DNA from: SXOA01 sp046593355
GTDB lineage: Bacteria > Planctomycetota > Planctomycetia > Pirellulales > Pirellulaceae
Direction: 5' to 3'
NCBI GenBank assembly: GCA_046593355.1
Contig: JBKJNY010000090.1
Coordinates: 57,936-121,935, forward strand
Length of the DNA: 64,000 nucleotides
Program-made: the position numbers and the translations under genes
In this document: positions 55,136 to 63,542 of the stretch, piece after piece
How the letters are laid out: each line of letters begins with the position of its first letter
Position numbering within the stretch: position 1 is the stretch's first letter
Notes under the pieces: generated by a model
What the model was told of the DNA's origin: nothing
Databases searched by the model: none
What the model saw: only the letters and a program-made list of their open reading frames with translations

Positions 55136-55188
55136 TAGCGTGCACACTCCGTGTGCAGGCATGTCCGCTCACGGAGTGAGCGGACTAC
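55133..55188. repeat. Family B palindromic repeat, copy 4
   Basis: Begins with the nadK stop codon TAG (TAGTAGCGTGCACACTCCGT), second hairpin CCGCTCACGGAGTGAGCGG, ends ACTAC. Spaced 28 bases from the next start. Confidence 0.9.
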
Positions 55189-55215
55189 ATTGGCTACTTT
55201 GCAAGGAAGCACGCG

Positions 55216-56067
55216 ATGAAACCCCTCTTCTCTCTCGCTCTCCTCCTCTCCGCCTGCGGTTTCGCCCTCTCCGTCGAAGGCGAACAGCACACCCTGGCCT
55301 ACAAGTTCACCCCCGGCGAGGAAGTCCGCACACGCGTGGCGCAGCTTTCCACGGTGGATACGAAAATCAAGGGGCAAGTTTCCGTCGCCAAGTCCCGCAG
55401 CATTTCCACCAAGGTCTGGAAGATTACCGCGGTCGACGGCCAGGGAAACATCACGCTGGAGAATAGCGTCGCCGACGTGGACATGTGGCAGAGCGTCACC
55501 GGCAAGCCCGAAATCAAATACAACAGCCTCACCGACAAGACCCCGCCCCTCGGCTATCAGTACGTCGCCGATTCCATCGGCAAACCGCTCGCCACTCTGA
55601 CCATCACGCCGGCCGGCAAGCTGATGGAGCGCCGCAGCGACCTGCCGCAGATGAACACGGGCTTGGGAGACCTGGCGGTGCCGCTGCCGGAAGGGCCGGT
55701 GAAAGCAGGAGACACCTGGGAAACGCCCGAGGATATCCGCCTGAAGATTGACGACGTGAATCTGACCATCAAGGTCCGCCAGTTCTACCGCCTGGTGCTG
55801 GTGCAAACCGGCGTGGCCACCATCTCCGTCGAGACGCAGGTTCTAACCCCCGTCCGCGACCCCAAAATACTCTCGCAGCTCGTGCAACGGATGCAAAAGG
55901 GAACCATCAAGTTCGACATCGACGCCGGCCGCCTTCTCCACCGCCAGATGGACCTCGACGAATCCATCCTCGGCTTCAACGGCCCCGAAAGCCACATGAA
56001 CTACCTCTCCCGCACCACTGAAGAGCCGGTGGAGAACGGGACCGCGGGGAAGACGGCCCAGAAATAG
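55216..56067 (+). CDS. Secreted protein of unknown function (DUF6263-like)
   Basis: 283 aa with signal peptide (MKPLFSLALLLSACGFALSV). Beta-rich: LAYKFTPGEEVRTRVAQLST, ITAVDGQGNITLENSVADVD, VPLPEGPVKAGDTWETPED. Resembles planctomycete DUF6263-like secreted proteins; role unknown. A terminator follows. Confidence 0.7.
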   Translation: MKPLFSLALLLSACGFALSVEGEQHTLAYKFTPGEEVRTRVAQLSTVDTKIKGQVSVAKSRSISTKVWKITAVDGQGNITLENSVADVDMWQSVTGKPEIKYNSLTDKTPPLGYQYVADSIGKPLATLTITPAGKLMERRSDLPQMNTGLGDLAVPLPEGPVKAGDTWETPEDIRLKIDDVNLTIKVRQFYRLVLVQTGVATISVETQVLTPVRDPKILSQLVQRMQKGTIKFDIDAGRLLHRQMDLDESILGFNGPESHMNYLSRTTEEPVENGTAGKTAQK

Positions 56068-56103
56068 GGGCCGGGATAACGCACGAGTCTAGTTTTGTCC
56101 GCC

Positions 56104-56135
56104 AAACGCCCCGCGATTCTAGCGGGGCGTTTTCA
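56104..56135 (+). terminator. Rho-independent terminator
   Basis: Arms AAACGCCCCGC / GCGGGGCGTTT with a seven-base loop and a T run, 36 bases after the stop of the secreted-protein gene. Confidence 0.9.
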
Positions 56136-56248
56136 TGCGCCCGGTCTCTGCGAAATCCGAAACCAAGACTGTGAAATGCAGGTAAATACGGGGTAGAATG
56201 CCCTCTTGCTGTCCGCGGAAGAACCGCCTGCTTCTCTGGAGACCTGGA

Positions 56249-58000
56249 ATGAACCTACACCGCACTGCTTCCCGTTTGGCCCTCCTGCTGCTCATGGCGG
56301 CTGCACTCTTCCTCACTCAGGGTGCCCTAGCGGCGGATAAATCACCGCGCGAGATGATGCCGGCTTCCACGATTGTTTATGCGGAAATGCCGCAGCCGCA
56401 GAAGCTTTTGGACGCAGTGCTGGATCATCCTTCGGTCGTCGAATTGCAAAACCATCCCGATTACAAAAAGGCGTTGGAAGCCGATCAGCCCCAGCATTTC
56501 CTGGCCGTGCTGAAAATGGTCGAGGACAAACTCGGCGTGAAATGGCGGCCGGCAGTGAATACGCTGACCGGCGGCGGCATCTACGTCGGCTTCGATTTGC
56601 CAACACTGGGATTTGCCGTCCTCACCAAATCCACGGACGCCGACCTGGCCAAAAAGGCCATCGATACCATCCTCGACCTCGCGCGAGCCGAAGCCGCCAA
56701 TCGAGGGGCGGGCGACCCGGTCACCACCGACGAATACAAAGGCGTTAAGTTTTATGGCCTGGGGCCGGTGAAGTACGCCAACCTCGGCCCATATCTGCTC
56801 ACGACCAACAACCTCCTCGTCACACGGCTCGTCATCGATACGTTCAAGGGGGAAAGCCCGTCGCTCGCCGGCGATGAGCAGTTTCAGGAAGTCCTCAAGG
56901 CCAGGCCGGCAAATCCCGCCGCCTGGGTCTATGCCGACCTTCGTCCCATCCGGGCGCTCGGCATCCTGAAAACGGCCCTCAACAAAAAGAGCGATAATCC
57001 GGCAGCGGAAATTCTGGCCGGCGGCATCCTCGGCGCACTGCCGGATGCCCCGTATGCCACCGCCTGGCTGGACGTCGAGCCCGGTCGCATCGCCCTCTCC
57101 GCGGCCGTTCCCGGCGACGGTGTGGCCCTCGCCAAGAAGCGGGAATTCTTCTTCGGCGAGGGCGGCAAGGGAAGCGCCCTGCCGCTGCTCAATCCGAAAG
57201 AGACTGCCCTGTCGATTTCGACCTTTCGCGACTTCAGCTCGATGTGGAAGAACGCCCCGGACCTGTTCGACGACGGCATCAACGCCAAGTTCGCCGAAGC
57301 CGAAAGCCAGCTCACCACGTTGTTCGCCGGCAGGAATTTCCGGGACGACATCCTGGCCAACCTGGAGCCGGGGATGCAAATCGTCGTCACCCGGCAACAC
57401 TATACCGAGGGTGCCCCGGTCCCAGCCGTCAAACTGCCTGCCGGTGCCATCGTGGTGAAAATGAAGAATCCGGCCGAAACGGCCCGCATGTTCAAAATCA
57501 CTTTCCAGAGTCTCGTCGGATTTCTCAACATCACCGGGGCCATGAATGGCCTGAGCCCGCTGGAACAAAACTTCGACAAGGTCGGCAGCGGGACGATTTA
57601 TTCGTCAGAATACTTGCCCCCCAAGGAAGGCGCGAAAAACGAAGCGGCCATTCACTACAACGCCAGCCCGACCATCGCCATCGTGGGCGACAAATTCATT
57701 CTCTCCAGTTCCAAGACGCTGGCCACCGAGCTTGCCGAGCTTGTGCAGAAGGAATCAGTTCCTCTCAAAGATGTGAACACGTCCCTGAAGGTGGATGGCC
57801 AGGTCGTGCGGCAGATGCTGGTGGACAACCGCGGCTCGCTCGTCGCCCAGAACATGCTGCAAAAGGGGCATGGCCAGGATCCGGCGGAAAAGGAAATCGA
57901 TGCCCTGCTCAAGGCCATGCTCGGACTGGAAAGCTCGTCGCTGCAATTGCTTTCCAAGGACAAGACTCTGCAAGTGACGCTCGAACTGAAGTTAAAGTAG
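56249..58000 (+). CDS. Secreted planctomycete protein of unknown function
   Basis: 583 aa from ATG 56249 with GGAG upstream. Signal peptide LALLLLMAAALFLTQGALAA. The body has the alternating helical/beta pattern of DUF3352-like proteins: PASTIVYAEMPQPQKLLDAV, WVYADLRPIRALGILKTALN, DPAEKEIDALLKAMLGLESS. No active-site motif. The TAG stop is the first triplet of family B copy 5. Confidence 0.72.
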   Translation: MNLHRTASRLALLLLMAAALFLTQGALAADKSPREMMPASTIVYAEMPQPQKLLDAVLDHPSVVELQNHPDYKKALEADQPQHFLAVLKMVEDKLGVKWRPAVNTLTGGGIYVGFDLPTLGFAVLTKSTDADLAKKAIDTILDLARAEAANRGAGDPVTTDEYKGVKFYGLGPVKYANLGPYLLTTNNLLVTRLVIDTFKGESPSLAGDEQFQEVLKARPANPAAWVYADLRPIRALGILKTALNKKSDNPAAEILAGGILGALPDAPYATAWLDVEPGRIALSAAVPGDGVALAKKREFFFGEGGKGSALPLLNPKETALSISTFRDFSSMWKNAPDLFDDGINAKFAEAESQLTTLFAGRNFRDDILANLEPGMQIVVTRQHYTEGAPVPAVKLPAGAIVVKMKNPAETARMFKITFQSLVGFLNITGAMNGLSPLEQNFDKVGSGTIYSSEYLPPKEGAKNEAAIHYNASPTIAIVGDKFILSSSKTLATELAELVQKESVPLKDVNTSLKVDGQVVRQMLVDNRGSLVAQNMLQKGHGQDPAEKEIDALLKAMLGLESSSLQLLSKDKTLQVTLELKLK

Positions 58001-58052
58001 TACGCTCACTCCCTGAGCGGACATGCCTGCACACGGAGTGTGCAGGCTACTA
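57998..58052. repeat. Family B palindromic repeat, copy 5
   Basis: Begins with the upstream gene's TAG stop (TAGTACGCTCACTCCCTGAG), second hairpin CTGCACACGGAGTGTGCAG, ends CTACTA. The CTCAC and CACAC hairpins are in the reverse order of copies 2 and 4, so it is inserted the other way round. Confidence 0.9.
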
Positions 58053-58071
58053 AGAATCACGGAACACTCCC

Positions 58072-59436
58072 ATGCCACTTGACCAAAACCCCCTGCCCCC
58101 CGAAGAAGCCTGGCTCCCCTTCGAGCCGACCTCGGCTCAGCCCTTCGGCCGGCGGGAGGCGGCTCATCTCTTCCGCCGGGCCGGCTTCGCGGCGAATTCC
58201 CGCGAGCTGGACGAGACGGTGAAGCTCGGCCCAAAGGAAGCTGCGAAAAAGCTGGTCGCGGCGAACGAAGGAGAGTTTGCGGGCAAGATGCACTCTTTCG
58301 CCCAGACGGTGCTGGCGACCAACAATTCCCAGACGCTGGCCGCCTGGTGGCTGCATCGCATGTTGCACACGCCGGCTCCGCTGCTGGAGAAGACCACCCT
58401 CTTCTGGCACAGCCACTTCGCCAGCAGCAGTGCCAAGGTGACGGACACGCGGCTCATGTTCAACCAGAACGAGCTGCTCCGCCGCTATGCCCTGGGCAAG
58501 TTCGAGCCGCTGGTACTCGGCATCGCCCGCGACCCGGCGATGCTCATCTACCTGGATTCGGCCACCAACCGCAAAACGCGCCCCAACGAAAACTTCGCCC
58601 GCGAGGTGATGGAGCTGTTCGTCCTGGGCATCGGCAACTACACCGAGAAGGACATCCAGGAACTGGCCCGCTGCTTCACCGGCTGGGAAATTCAGTACGG
58701 CGCGTTCAAGTTCAACCGCTATCAACACGACTACGGCACCAAGACCGTCGTCGGCAAGAGCGGCAACTTCGACGGCGGCGACAGCGTCAAAGTTCTCCTC
58801 GAGCAGCCGGCCGCGGCCCGCTTCCTGTGCGGCAAGCTGGCACGCTATTTCATCACGGACGAAAGCGACCTTTCCCCGGAGCTTATCGAGCCACTCGCCC
58901 AGGAGCTCCGCGAGTCCGACTACACGTTTGCCCCCGTCCTCGAAACACTCCTCACCAGCCGCCTGTTTTACAGCTCGGCCAGCCTGGGCAAGAAAGTCCG
59001 TTCCCCCGTCGAGCTCGGCATTGGCCTGCTCCGTTCCTTGGAAGCGACCGCCGGTCTGCCGCAGATTGCCGAGCAGATTCGCGAGCTCGGTCAGATGCCA
59101 CTTTTCCCGCCGAATGTGAAGGGCTGGCCCGGCGGCATGGCCTGGATTAACTCCAGCACGCTCCTCGGCCGGGCAAACTTCGTCCGCCAGCTCGTGCAGG
59201 ATAACGACACCTTGTTTGGCGGCGTGACGCTGGAGGCGTATATTGACAAGCTCGGCTGGAAGACCGCGGACCAGGTCGTCGATAACCTCTCCGAGCTGCT
59301 CCTGGCCGTGCCGCTCCCCAAAGATGTCCGCTCGCAGCTCGTGGCACAAATCGAAGGTGGCAACGAAGGCCGCCTGACCAAACTCAAGAAGACAATCCAC
59401 ACTCTCGGCTCATTGCCGGAATTTCAGATGGCATAA
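58072..59436 (+). CDS. DUF1800 family protein
   Basis: 454 aa. Typical DUF1800 segments: REAAHLFRRAGFAANSRELD, AAWWLHRMLHTPAPLLEKTT, LFWHSHFAS, NENFAREVMELFVLGIGNYT, FPPNVKGWPGGMAWINSSTL. No clear signal peptide. DUF1800 genes are regularly coupled to DUF1501; here the DUF1501 gene follows after a palindrome. Thought to act together on an extracellular substrate, unidentified. Confidence 0.92.
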   Translation: MPLDQNPLPPEEAWLPFEPTSAQPFGRREAAHLFRRAGFAANSRELDETVKLGPKEAAKKLVAANEGEFAGKMHSFAQTVLATNNSQTLAAWWLHRMLHTPAPLLEKTTLFWHSHFASSSAKVTDTRLMFNQNELLRRYALGKFEPLVLGIARDPAMLIYLDSATNRKTRPNENFAREVMELFVLGIGNYTEKDIQELARCFTGWEIQYGAFKFNRYQHDYGTKTVVGKSGNFDGGDSVKVLLEQPAAARFLCGKLARYFITDESDLSPELIEPLAQELRESDYTFAPVLETLLTSRLFYSSASLGKKVRSPVELGIGLLRSLEATAGLPQIAEQIRELGQMPLFPPNVKGWPGGMAWINSSTLLGRANFVRQLVQDNDTLFGGVTLEAYIDKLGWKTADQVVDNLSELLLAVPLPKDVRSQLVAQIEGGNEGRLTKLKKTIHTLGSLPEFQMA

Positions 59437-59442
59437 GTGTTT

Positions 59443-59501
59443 GTAGTAACCCGCTTCAGCGGGTTAGCGACGTCCTCTAACCCGCTGAAGCGGGTTACTA
59501 C
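59443..59501. repeat. Palindrome GTAGTAACCCGCTTCAGCGG
   Basis: Arms GTAGTAACCCGCTTCAGCGGG and reverse complement are near perfect; each arm also folds on itself (CCCGCTTCAGCGGG). It fills the DUF1800-DUF1501 gap, starting 6 bases after the stop. Confidence 0.9.
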
Positions 59502-59519
59502 GAACAAAGGACTAATCCC

Positions 59520-60761
59520 ATGACCACCTCCCGCCGCAAATTCCTTTCCACCGTCTCCGCCGTCACCGCCGGAGGGCTCGCCGCTCTCTCTTCGCGGGCT
59601 CCGCGCTTCCTCTTGGAATCAGCCGCCTACGGCGCGGAGACCAAGGGGGAGAAGATTCTGGTCGTCGTGCAACTCAGCGGCGGCAACGACGGGCTGAACA
59701 CCGTGGTGCCGTACTCCGAGGAAAAATACCGTAAGAGCCGGCCGAGCCTGCTGATCGATGGCAATGGCGGCAACATCGTCAAAATTGAGAACGGCATCGG
59801 CCTGCATCCCAGCCTGCGAAACATGGAGAAGCTTCTGGAGAACCGCCAGCTTTCGATTTTGCAAGGCATCGGCTATCCCAATCCCAACCGCTCGCACTTC
59901 GAGTCGATGGACATCTGGCACAGCGCCCATACCAAGCCTTCCCGCGAGAGCGGCTGGCTGGGGCGGTGCTTCGACGCTCACAAGGACACGCTCGCGAAGG
60001 CCATCGACCCGCCGGGCATGCATCTGGGTGAAGAAGTCCAGCCACTGGCCCTGGCCGCCCGCGACCTTCCGGCGCCGTCCATCCGCTCGCTGGAGCAATT
60101 CCGCCTGGAGACCGGCGGCGACGACCAACAGCGGAGCGTCATCACCTCCGCCACGGCCGCACCCCGCGCGGTAGGGAACGACCTGCTCAAGTTCGTGCAG
60201 ACCCGCGCCACGTCCGCGCTGGAATTGAGCCGCCGGATGCAGAGCTCCGGCAGCGGCTACAAGACGACGGTGAACTATCCTGGCACGCCGCTCTCCCAGA
60301 AATTGCGAGACATCGCCCATCTGATTGATGCCGGCCTGACGACGAGGGTCTACTACGTTTCCCTCGACGGCTTCGACACGCACTCGGACCAGGCCGGGGC
60401 CCACACCAGTCTGCTCGACCAGCTTGGCGGAGCGATTGCTGCCTTCACCGAGGATCTGGCCGGCCACGGGCAGCTTGACCGGGTGATGACCCTGGTCTTC
60501 AGCGAGTTCGGCCGCCGGCTGCAAGAGAACGCCAGCCGCGGCACCGACCACGGCGCCGCCGCCCCGGTCTTCCTCGTCGGCAACAAGGTGAAGAGCGGCC
60601 TCGTCGGCAAGCACCCCAGCCTCGACGACCTCGACGACGGCGACGTCAAGTTCCACACCGACTTCCGCAGCATCTACGCCGCCCTCCTGGAAAAATGGCT
60701 CGGCTGGCCCGCCGCCCCCATCCTCGGCGACATGTTCAAGCCGGCGGAATGTTTGGCATAG
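59520..60761 (+). CDS. DUF1501 family secreted protein
   Basis: 413 aa. Tat-like signal TTSRRKFLSTVSAVTAGGLAAL. DUF1501 motifs in the variant form found with DUF1800: VVVQLSGGNDGLNTVVPYSE, YPNPNRSHFESMDIWHS, YYVSLDGFDTHSDQAGAHTS, VFSEFGRRLQENASRGTDHG. The TAG stop is the first triplet of family B copy 6. Confidence 0.93.
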   Translation: MTTSRRKFLSTVSAVTAGGLAALSSRAPRFLLESAAYGAETKGEKILVVVQLSGGNDGLNTVVPYSEEKYRKSRPSLLIDGNGGNIVKIENGIGLHPSLRNMEKLLENRQLSILQGIGYPNPNRSHFESMDIWHSAHTKPSRESGWLGRCFDAHKDTLAKAIDPPGMHLGEEVQPLALAARDLPAPSIRSLEQFRLETGGDDQQRSVITSATAAPRAVGNDLLKFVQTRATSALELSRRMQSSGSGYKTTVNYPGTPLSQKLRDIAHLIDAGLTTRVYYVSLDGFDTHSDQAGAHTSLLDQLGGAIAAFTEDLAGHGQLDRVMTLVFSEFGRRLQENASRGTDHGAAAPVFLVGNKVKSGLVGKHPSLDDLDDGDVKFHTDFRSIYAALLEKWLGWPAAPILGDMFKPAECLA

Positions 60762-60793
60762 TAGTCCGCGCACTCCGTGAGCGGACATGCCTG
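60759..60793. repeat. Family B palindromic repeat, copy 6, truncated
   Basis: TAGTAGTCCGCGCACTCCGT, GAGCGGACATGCCTGCGAG; the second hairpin breaks off where the GGGGTCGGGAG palindrome begins, as if that element had inserted into it. Confidence 0.78.
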
Positions 60794-60980
60794 CGAGTTG
60801 GGGTCGGGAGGGGTTTTCGCGGCCGAGCGCGTGGGTAATGCGAAACACCCAGTCCGCGAACACTTCTCCCGACCCCGTTGTCGTCCGCGGCGCGACACGG
60901 ACGGGGTCAGGAAGAGTTTTCGCGTCGGCGCCTTTCCGCGTGGTCGGGTTTCAGAGTGCGAAAACCCTTCCCGACCCCTC
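60794..60980. repeat. Palindrome complex GGGGTCGGGAG ... CCCTTCCCGACCCC
   Basis: Three related arms: GGGGTCGGGAGGGGTTTTCG near 60797, CTTCTCCCGACCCCG near 60868, CCTTCCCGACCCC near 60972, with a direct GGGGTCAGGAAGAGTTTTCG near 60903. It may be two stacked copies. The core also occurs at 24101. Confidence 0.75.
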
Positions 60981-61649
60981 TCAGACAAACTCCTCCAGCA
61001 GCTTCCGCGGCACGCCGATATCGTGAACCGACACGGTTCCCAAATACTCCTTCGCCGCGGGATTCGCAAAACCGATCTTGGGCGCGACGAATGTGCAAGT
61101 ATGGTCGGCGCGGAAGGTGGGACTGCCGGGAATACCTGTGTCGCAGTCGAGGCCGGAGGGAAGATCGATGGCGAGCTTCCTCGCGCTGGTTGTGTTTCCC
61201 GCATGAATGAGTACCGAAATGGGCGAACGCGGATCTCCGGCTGCGCCGGTGCCGAGAAGGGCATCGACAATCCAGTCGGCACCTTCGAACACCGTCTGAA
61301 TCGTCGGAATATCAATCTTGTCCGGCAGAGACGTCATCATGACTGTCGAGCGGTGAATGATCGCAATATTTGTACGTGCGTCTGAGGCTAGAGGGAATCC
61401 TCTAAAGAACAGTACTTCCACTTCATACCCCCGCGCATTCAGATGCCGCGCGACTACAAATCCATCACCGCCGTTGTTCCCATTACCGCACGCGATAATG
61501 ACCTTCCCGCGGATCCCCAGTTCGCAGAGCTTGTCCGCGCAGCCGCGGCCGGCGTTTTCCATCAACACGAGGCCGGTCATGCCGTAGTCGTCGATGGCCT
61601 TGCGGTCAATGCTGCGGACCTGCTCGCGGGTGAGAGGCGGAAGCGTCAT
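60981..61649 (-). CDS. nnrE: NAD(P)H-hydrate epimerase
   Basis: 222 aa, the YjeF N-terminal domain only: MENAGRGCADKLCELGIRGK, CGNGNNGGDGFVVARHLNAR, DWIVDALLGTGAAG and LAIDLPSGLDCDTG. It re-epimerises damaged NAD(P)H hydrates. The dehydratase half is absent, so it must be encoded elsewhere. Confidence 0.94.
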   Translation of the reverse strand: MTLPPLTREQVRSIDRKAIDDYGMTGLVLMENAGRGCADKLCELGIRGKVIIACGNGNNGGDGFVVARHLNARGYEVEVLFFRGFPLASDARTNIAIIHRSTVMMTSLPDKIDIPTIQTVFEGADWIVDALLGTGAAGDPRSPISVLIHAGNTTSARKLAIDLPSGLDCDTGIPGSPTFRADHTCTFVAPKIGFANPAAKEYLGTVSVHDIGVPRKLLEEFV

Positions 61650-61661
61650 GGGACTTTGACT

Positions 61662-61744
61662 TGGCGAGCGGGGGGCGTCAGCCCCCTGATACTAACCTTG
61701 CGACTTGGGATAATATCAGGGGGCTGACGCCCCCCGCTCGCCAA
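61662..61744. repeat. Palindrome GGCGAGCGGGGGGCGTCAGC
   Basis: Perfect arms of about 33 bases (GGCGAGCGGGGGGCGTCAGC, then CCCCTGATA) with a 20-base centre. Lies between divergent nnrE and FmdB-type genes. Confidence 0.9.
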
Positions 61745-61753
61745 GGAGTACCC

Positions 61754-61987
61754 ATGCCCCTTTACGAATACGCCTGCCGCAAGTGCGACCACGAGTTCGA
61801 ACTGCTCATTCGCGGAAGTGAACAGCCGGAATGTCCGACCTGCCATGGCACGCGGCTGGAGAAGCTGCTCTCCGTTCCCGCCGGCCATACTGCATCTTCC
61901 AAGAGCTTGCCGATGTGCGGCCCGCCGCTCCCGTCCGGCGGCTGTGGATTGCCACAGTGCGGGATGGGGGCCTGCGGGATGGAGTGA
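61754..61987 (+). CDS. FmdB-type zinc ribbon protein
   Basis: 77 aa from ATG 61754 with AAGGAG eight bases before. MPLYEYACRKCDHEFELLIR and CPTCHGTRLEKLLS give the CxxC...CxxC ribbon of the FmdB/CxxC_CXXC_SSSS family. The tail CGLPQCGMGACGM adds extra cysteines. Function as a small regulator is only known by family. Confidence 0.9.
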   Translation: MPLYEYACRKCDHEFELLIRGSEQPECPTCHGTRLEKLLSVPAGHTASSKSLPMCGPPLPSGGCGLPQCGMGACGME

Positions 61988-62003
61988 TGTAGGATGGGGC
62001 TTG

Positions 62004-62062
62004 CCGTTGGAGTCCCGCCTTCAGGCGGTCTTGAATAGCCGCCTAAAGGCGGGACTCCAGCG
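62004..62062. repeat. Palindrome GGAGTCCCGCCTTCAGGCGG
   Basis: Arms GTTGGAGTCCCGCCTTCAGG and reverse complement, with inner CCGCCT. Between the convergent FmdB-type and ceramidase-like genes. Confidence 0.88.
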
Positions 62063-63436
62063 CTACTTCGCCTGCCGGTGGACTTCCTTCACGATGGTCT
62101 CTTCCACCTCCGGCCCCCAGATGCTCGGCAGCCCGTAGTAGACCATCGCGGTCGCGCCTTCGTAGCGGCCTTCCATCAGCACGCGGCGGGAAGGGATATA
62201 GGCCATCACGTCGTTGCTATAACCGGCGACCCAGGTGCCCGCGCCGGTGAGCTCGCTCTTGAGGCGGACGGGATAATCGACGACCACCTCGCCGCCGAGA
62301 AAGACCCACTGTACCTCCGGCCCGACTTTCCAGACGCTGACTGGATAGGGGTACGTGGGCGAGAGGGGCGTCCCTTCGCTCACTTGCTCCAGCAGGTGCT
62401 TCGCGCGGGAGGCGATGTACTTGTCCTTCGATTGCGTGTCCTGCTCCAGTTGCTCCTTCGTCGGCAACTTGTCCAAAGCCACGGCAACCTCCTCGTAGGT
62501 CGTCTTGAGCGAACCTTCAATCGGCCGCATCGGAGCGTCCACCACCGCGGCCACGCTCTCCGCCAGCTTGCGGCCATATTTCTGGGCCAGCTCCACCGTC
62601 CGTCGCGGCAACGGGTTCTGGTCTCCGCCGCAACCGGCCCAGAACAGGGCGACGCAATCGGGATACGTCTTCTCCAATTCCAGTTGAGCAAAGCCGGGAT
62701 AGTCCCCCGACCAGTCGAAGAGCGACAGCACCGTGGCATGGCACGCATACCCAAAAGCGACGGCAATGAGCTTGCCGTCCGGTGCACGGACCGCGAGCAC
62801 CGGCACATCATGGTCGACCGGCCCCTTGAGAAGGCCGGCAGCCCGCAGCTTGGGGACATCGGCCTCGACATTCTCTCGCCGATTGACCGCGAAGGTCGCC
62901 TTGCCGCTCCCCCAGGTGATGTTCGCCGGCGAGAGATTTTTGATAGCCTGGCCCACTATCTCCACGAGCTTGTTTTCCAGAAAGTGCGAGTAGTCGTCCA
63001 CTTGCTTCTTCTGCTCCTCGCTGAGCATCAGGTAATGCATCGGCCGCAGGTTGCGGGCGACCACCGGACCGCTATGCGTGTGCGAGCAATTGATAGCCAC
63101 CTCTTCGCGCAGCAGCCCATACTTCTTCTCAAGCTGCGAGCAAATGGACTGCGATAACGGCCGGTCAATGCCGACCAGGTCCAGCGTAATCAGCACCGCC
63201 CGCTTACCGGATGCATCCTCCAGCACCAGCGCCTTCCCCATCAGGTCAATCGACTTCCCTTCCGCCACATGGTCGCGCGACGCATAGCCGGCCATCCACA
63301 TCGGCTTCTCGGGGGTGATGACGGTTTTGGCTGCGCCCGCCCGCCAGGTTTCGGCGGCTTGCGCCCGGAAAGGGGATGATCCAAACGCGATCACGAAAGC
63401 GAGCGGCGTAAGCAGTAGTCGGCAATGAAATGTCAT
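62063..63436 (-). CDS. Neutral/alkaline ceramidase-like secreted hydrolase
   Basis: 457 aa from ATG 63436 (MTFHCRLLLTPLAFVIAFGS, signal peptide). Neutral ceramidase N-terminal domain: GAAKTVITPEKPMWMAGYAS, INCSHTHSGPVVARN (zinc/active-site histidines), FGYACHATVLSLFDWSGDYP, GCGGDQNPLPR. Probably releases fatty acids from ceramide-like or other amide substrates outside the cytoplasm, but planctomycete members are of unknown substrate. Confidence 0.9.
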   Translation of the reverse strand: MTFHCRLLLTPLAFVIAFGSSPFRAQAAETWRAGAAKTVITPEKPMWMAGYASRDHVAEGKSIDLMGKALVLEDASGKRAVLITLDLVGIDRPLSQSICSQLEKKYGLLREEVAINCSHTHSGPVVARNLRPMHYLMLSEEQKKQVDDYSHFLENKLVEIVGQAIKNLSPANITWGSGKATFAVNRRENVEADVPKLRAAGLLKGPVDHDVPVLAVRAPDGKLIAVAFGYACHATVLSLFDWSGDYPGFAQLELEKTYPDCVALFWAGCGGDQNPLPRRTVELAQKYGRKLAESVAAVVDAPMRPIEGSLKTTYEEVAVALDKLPTKEQLEQDTQSKDKYIASRAKHLLEQVSEGTPLSPTYPYPVSVWKVGPEVQWVFLGGEVVVDYPVRLKSELTGAGTWVAGYSNDVMAYIPSRRVLMEGRYEGATAMVYYGLPSIWGPEVEETIVKEVHRQAK

Positions 63437-63542
63437 ATCCGGCTCCGGTCGTAGGTCGTGGCAGGTGTGGCCCGCAATATACCAAGGTGTAAGGGTATAA
63501 TGGCGTTGGTCCGAAAAGGGGAGGGAACCAAACAGACTCCGC

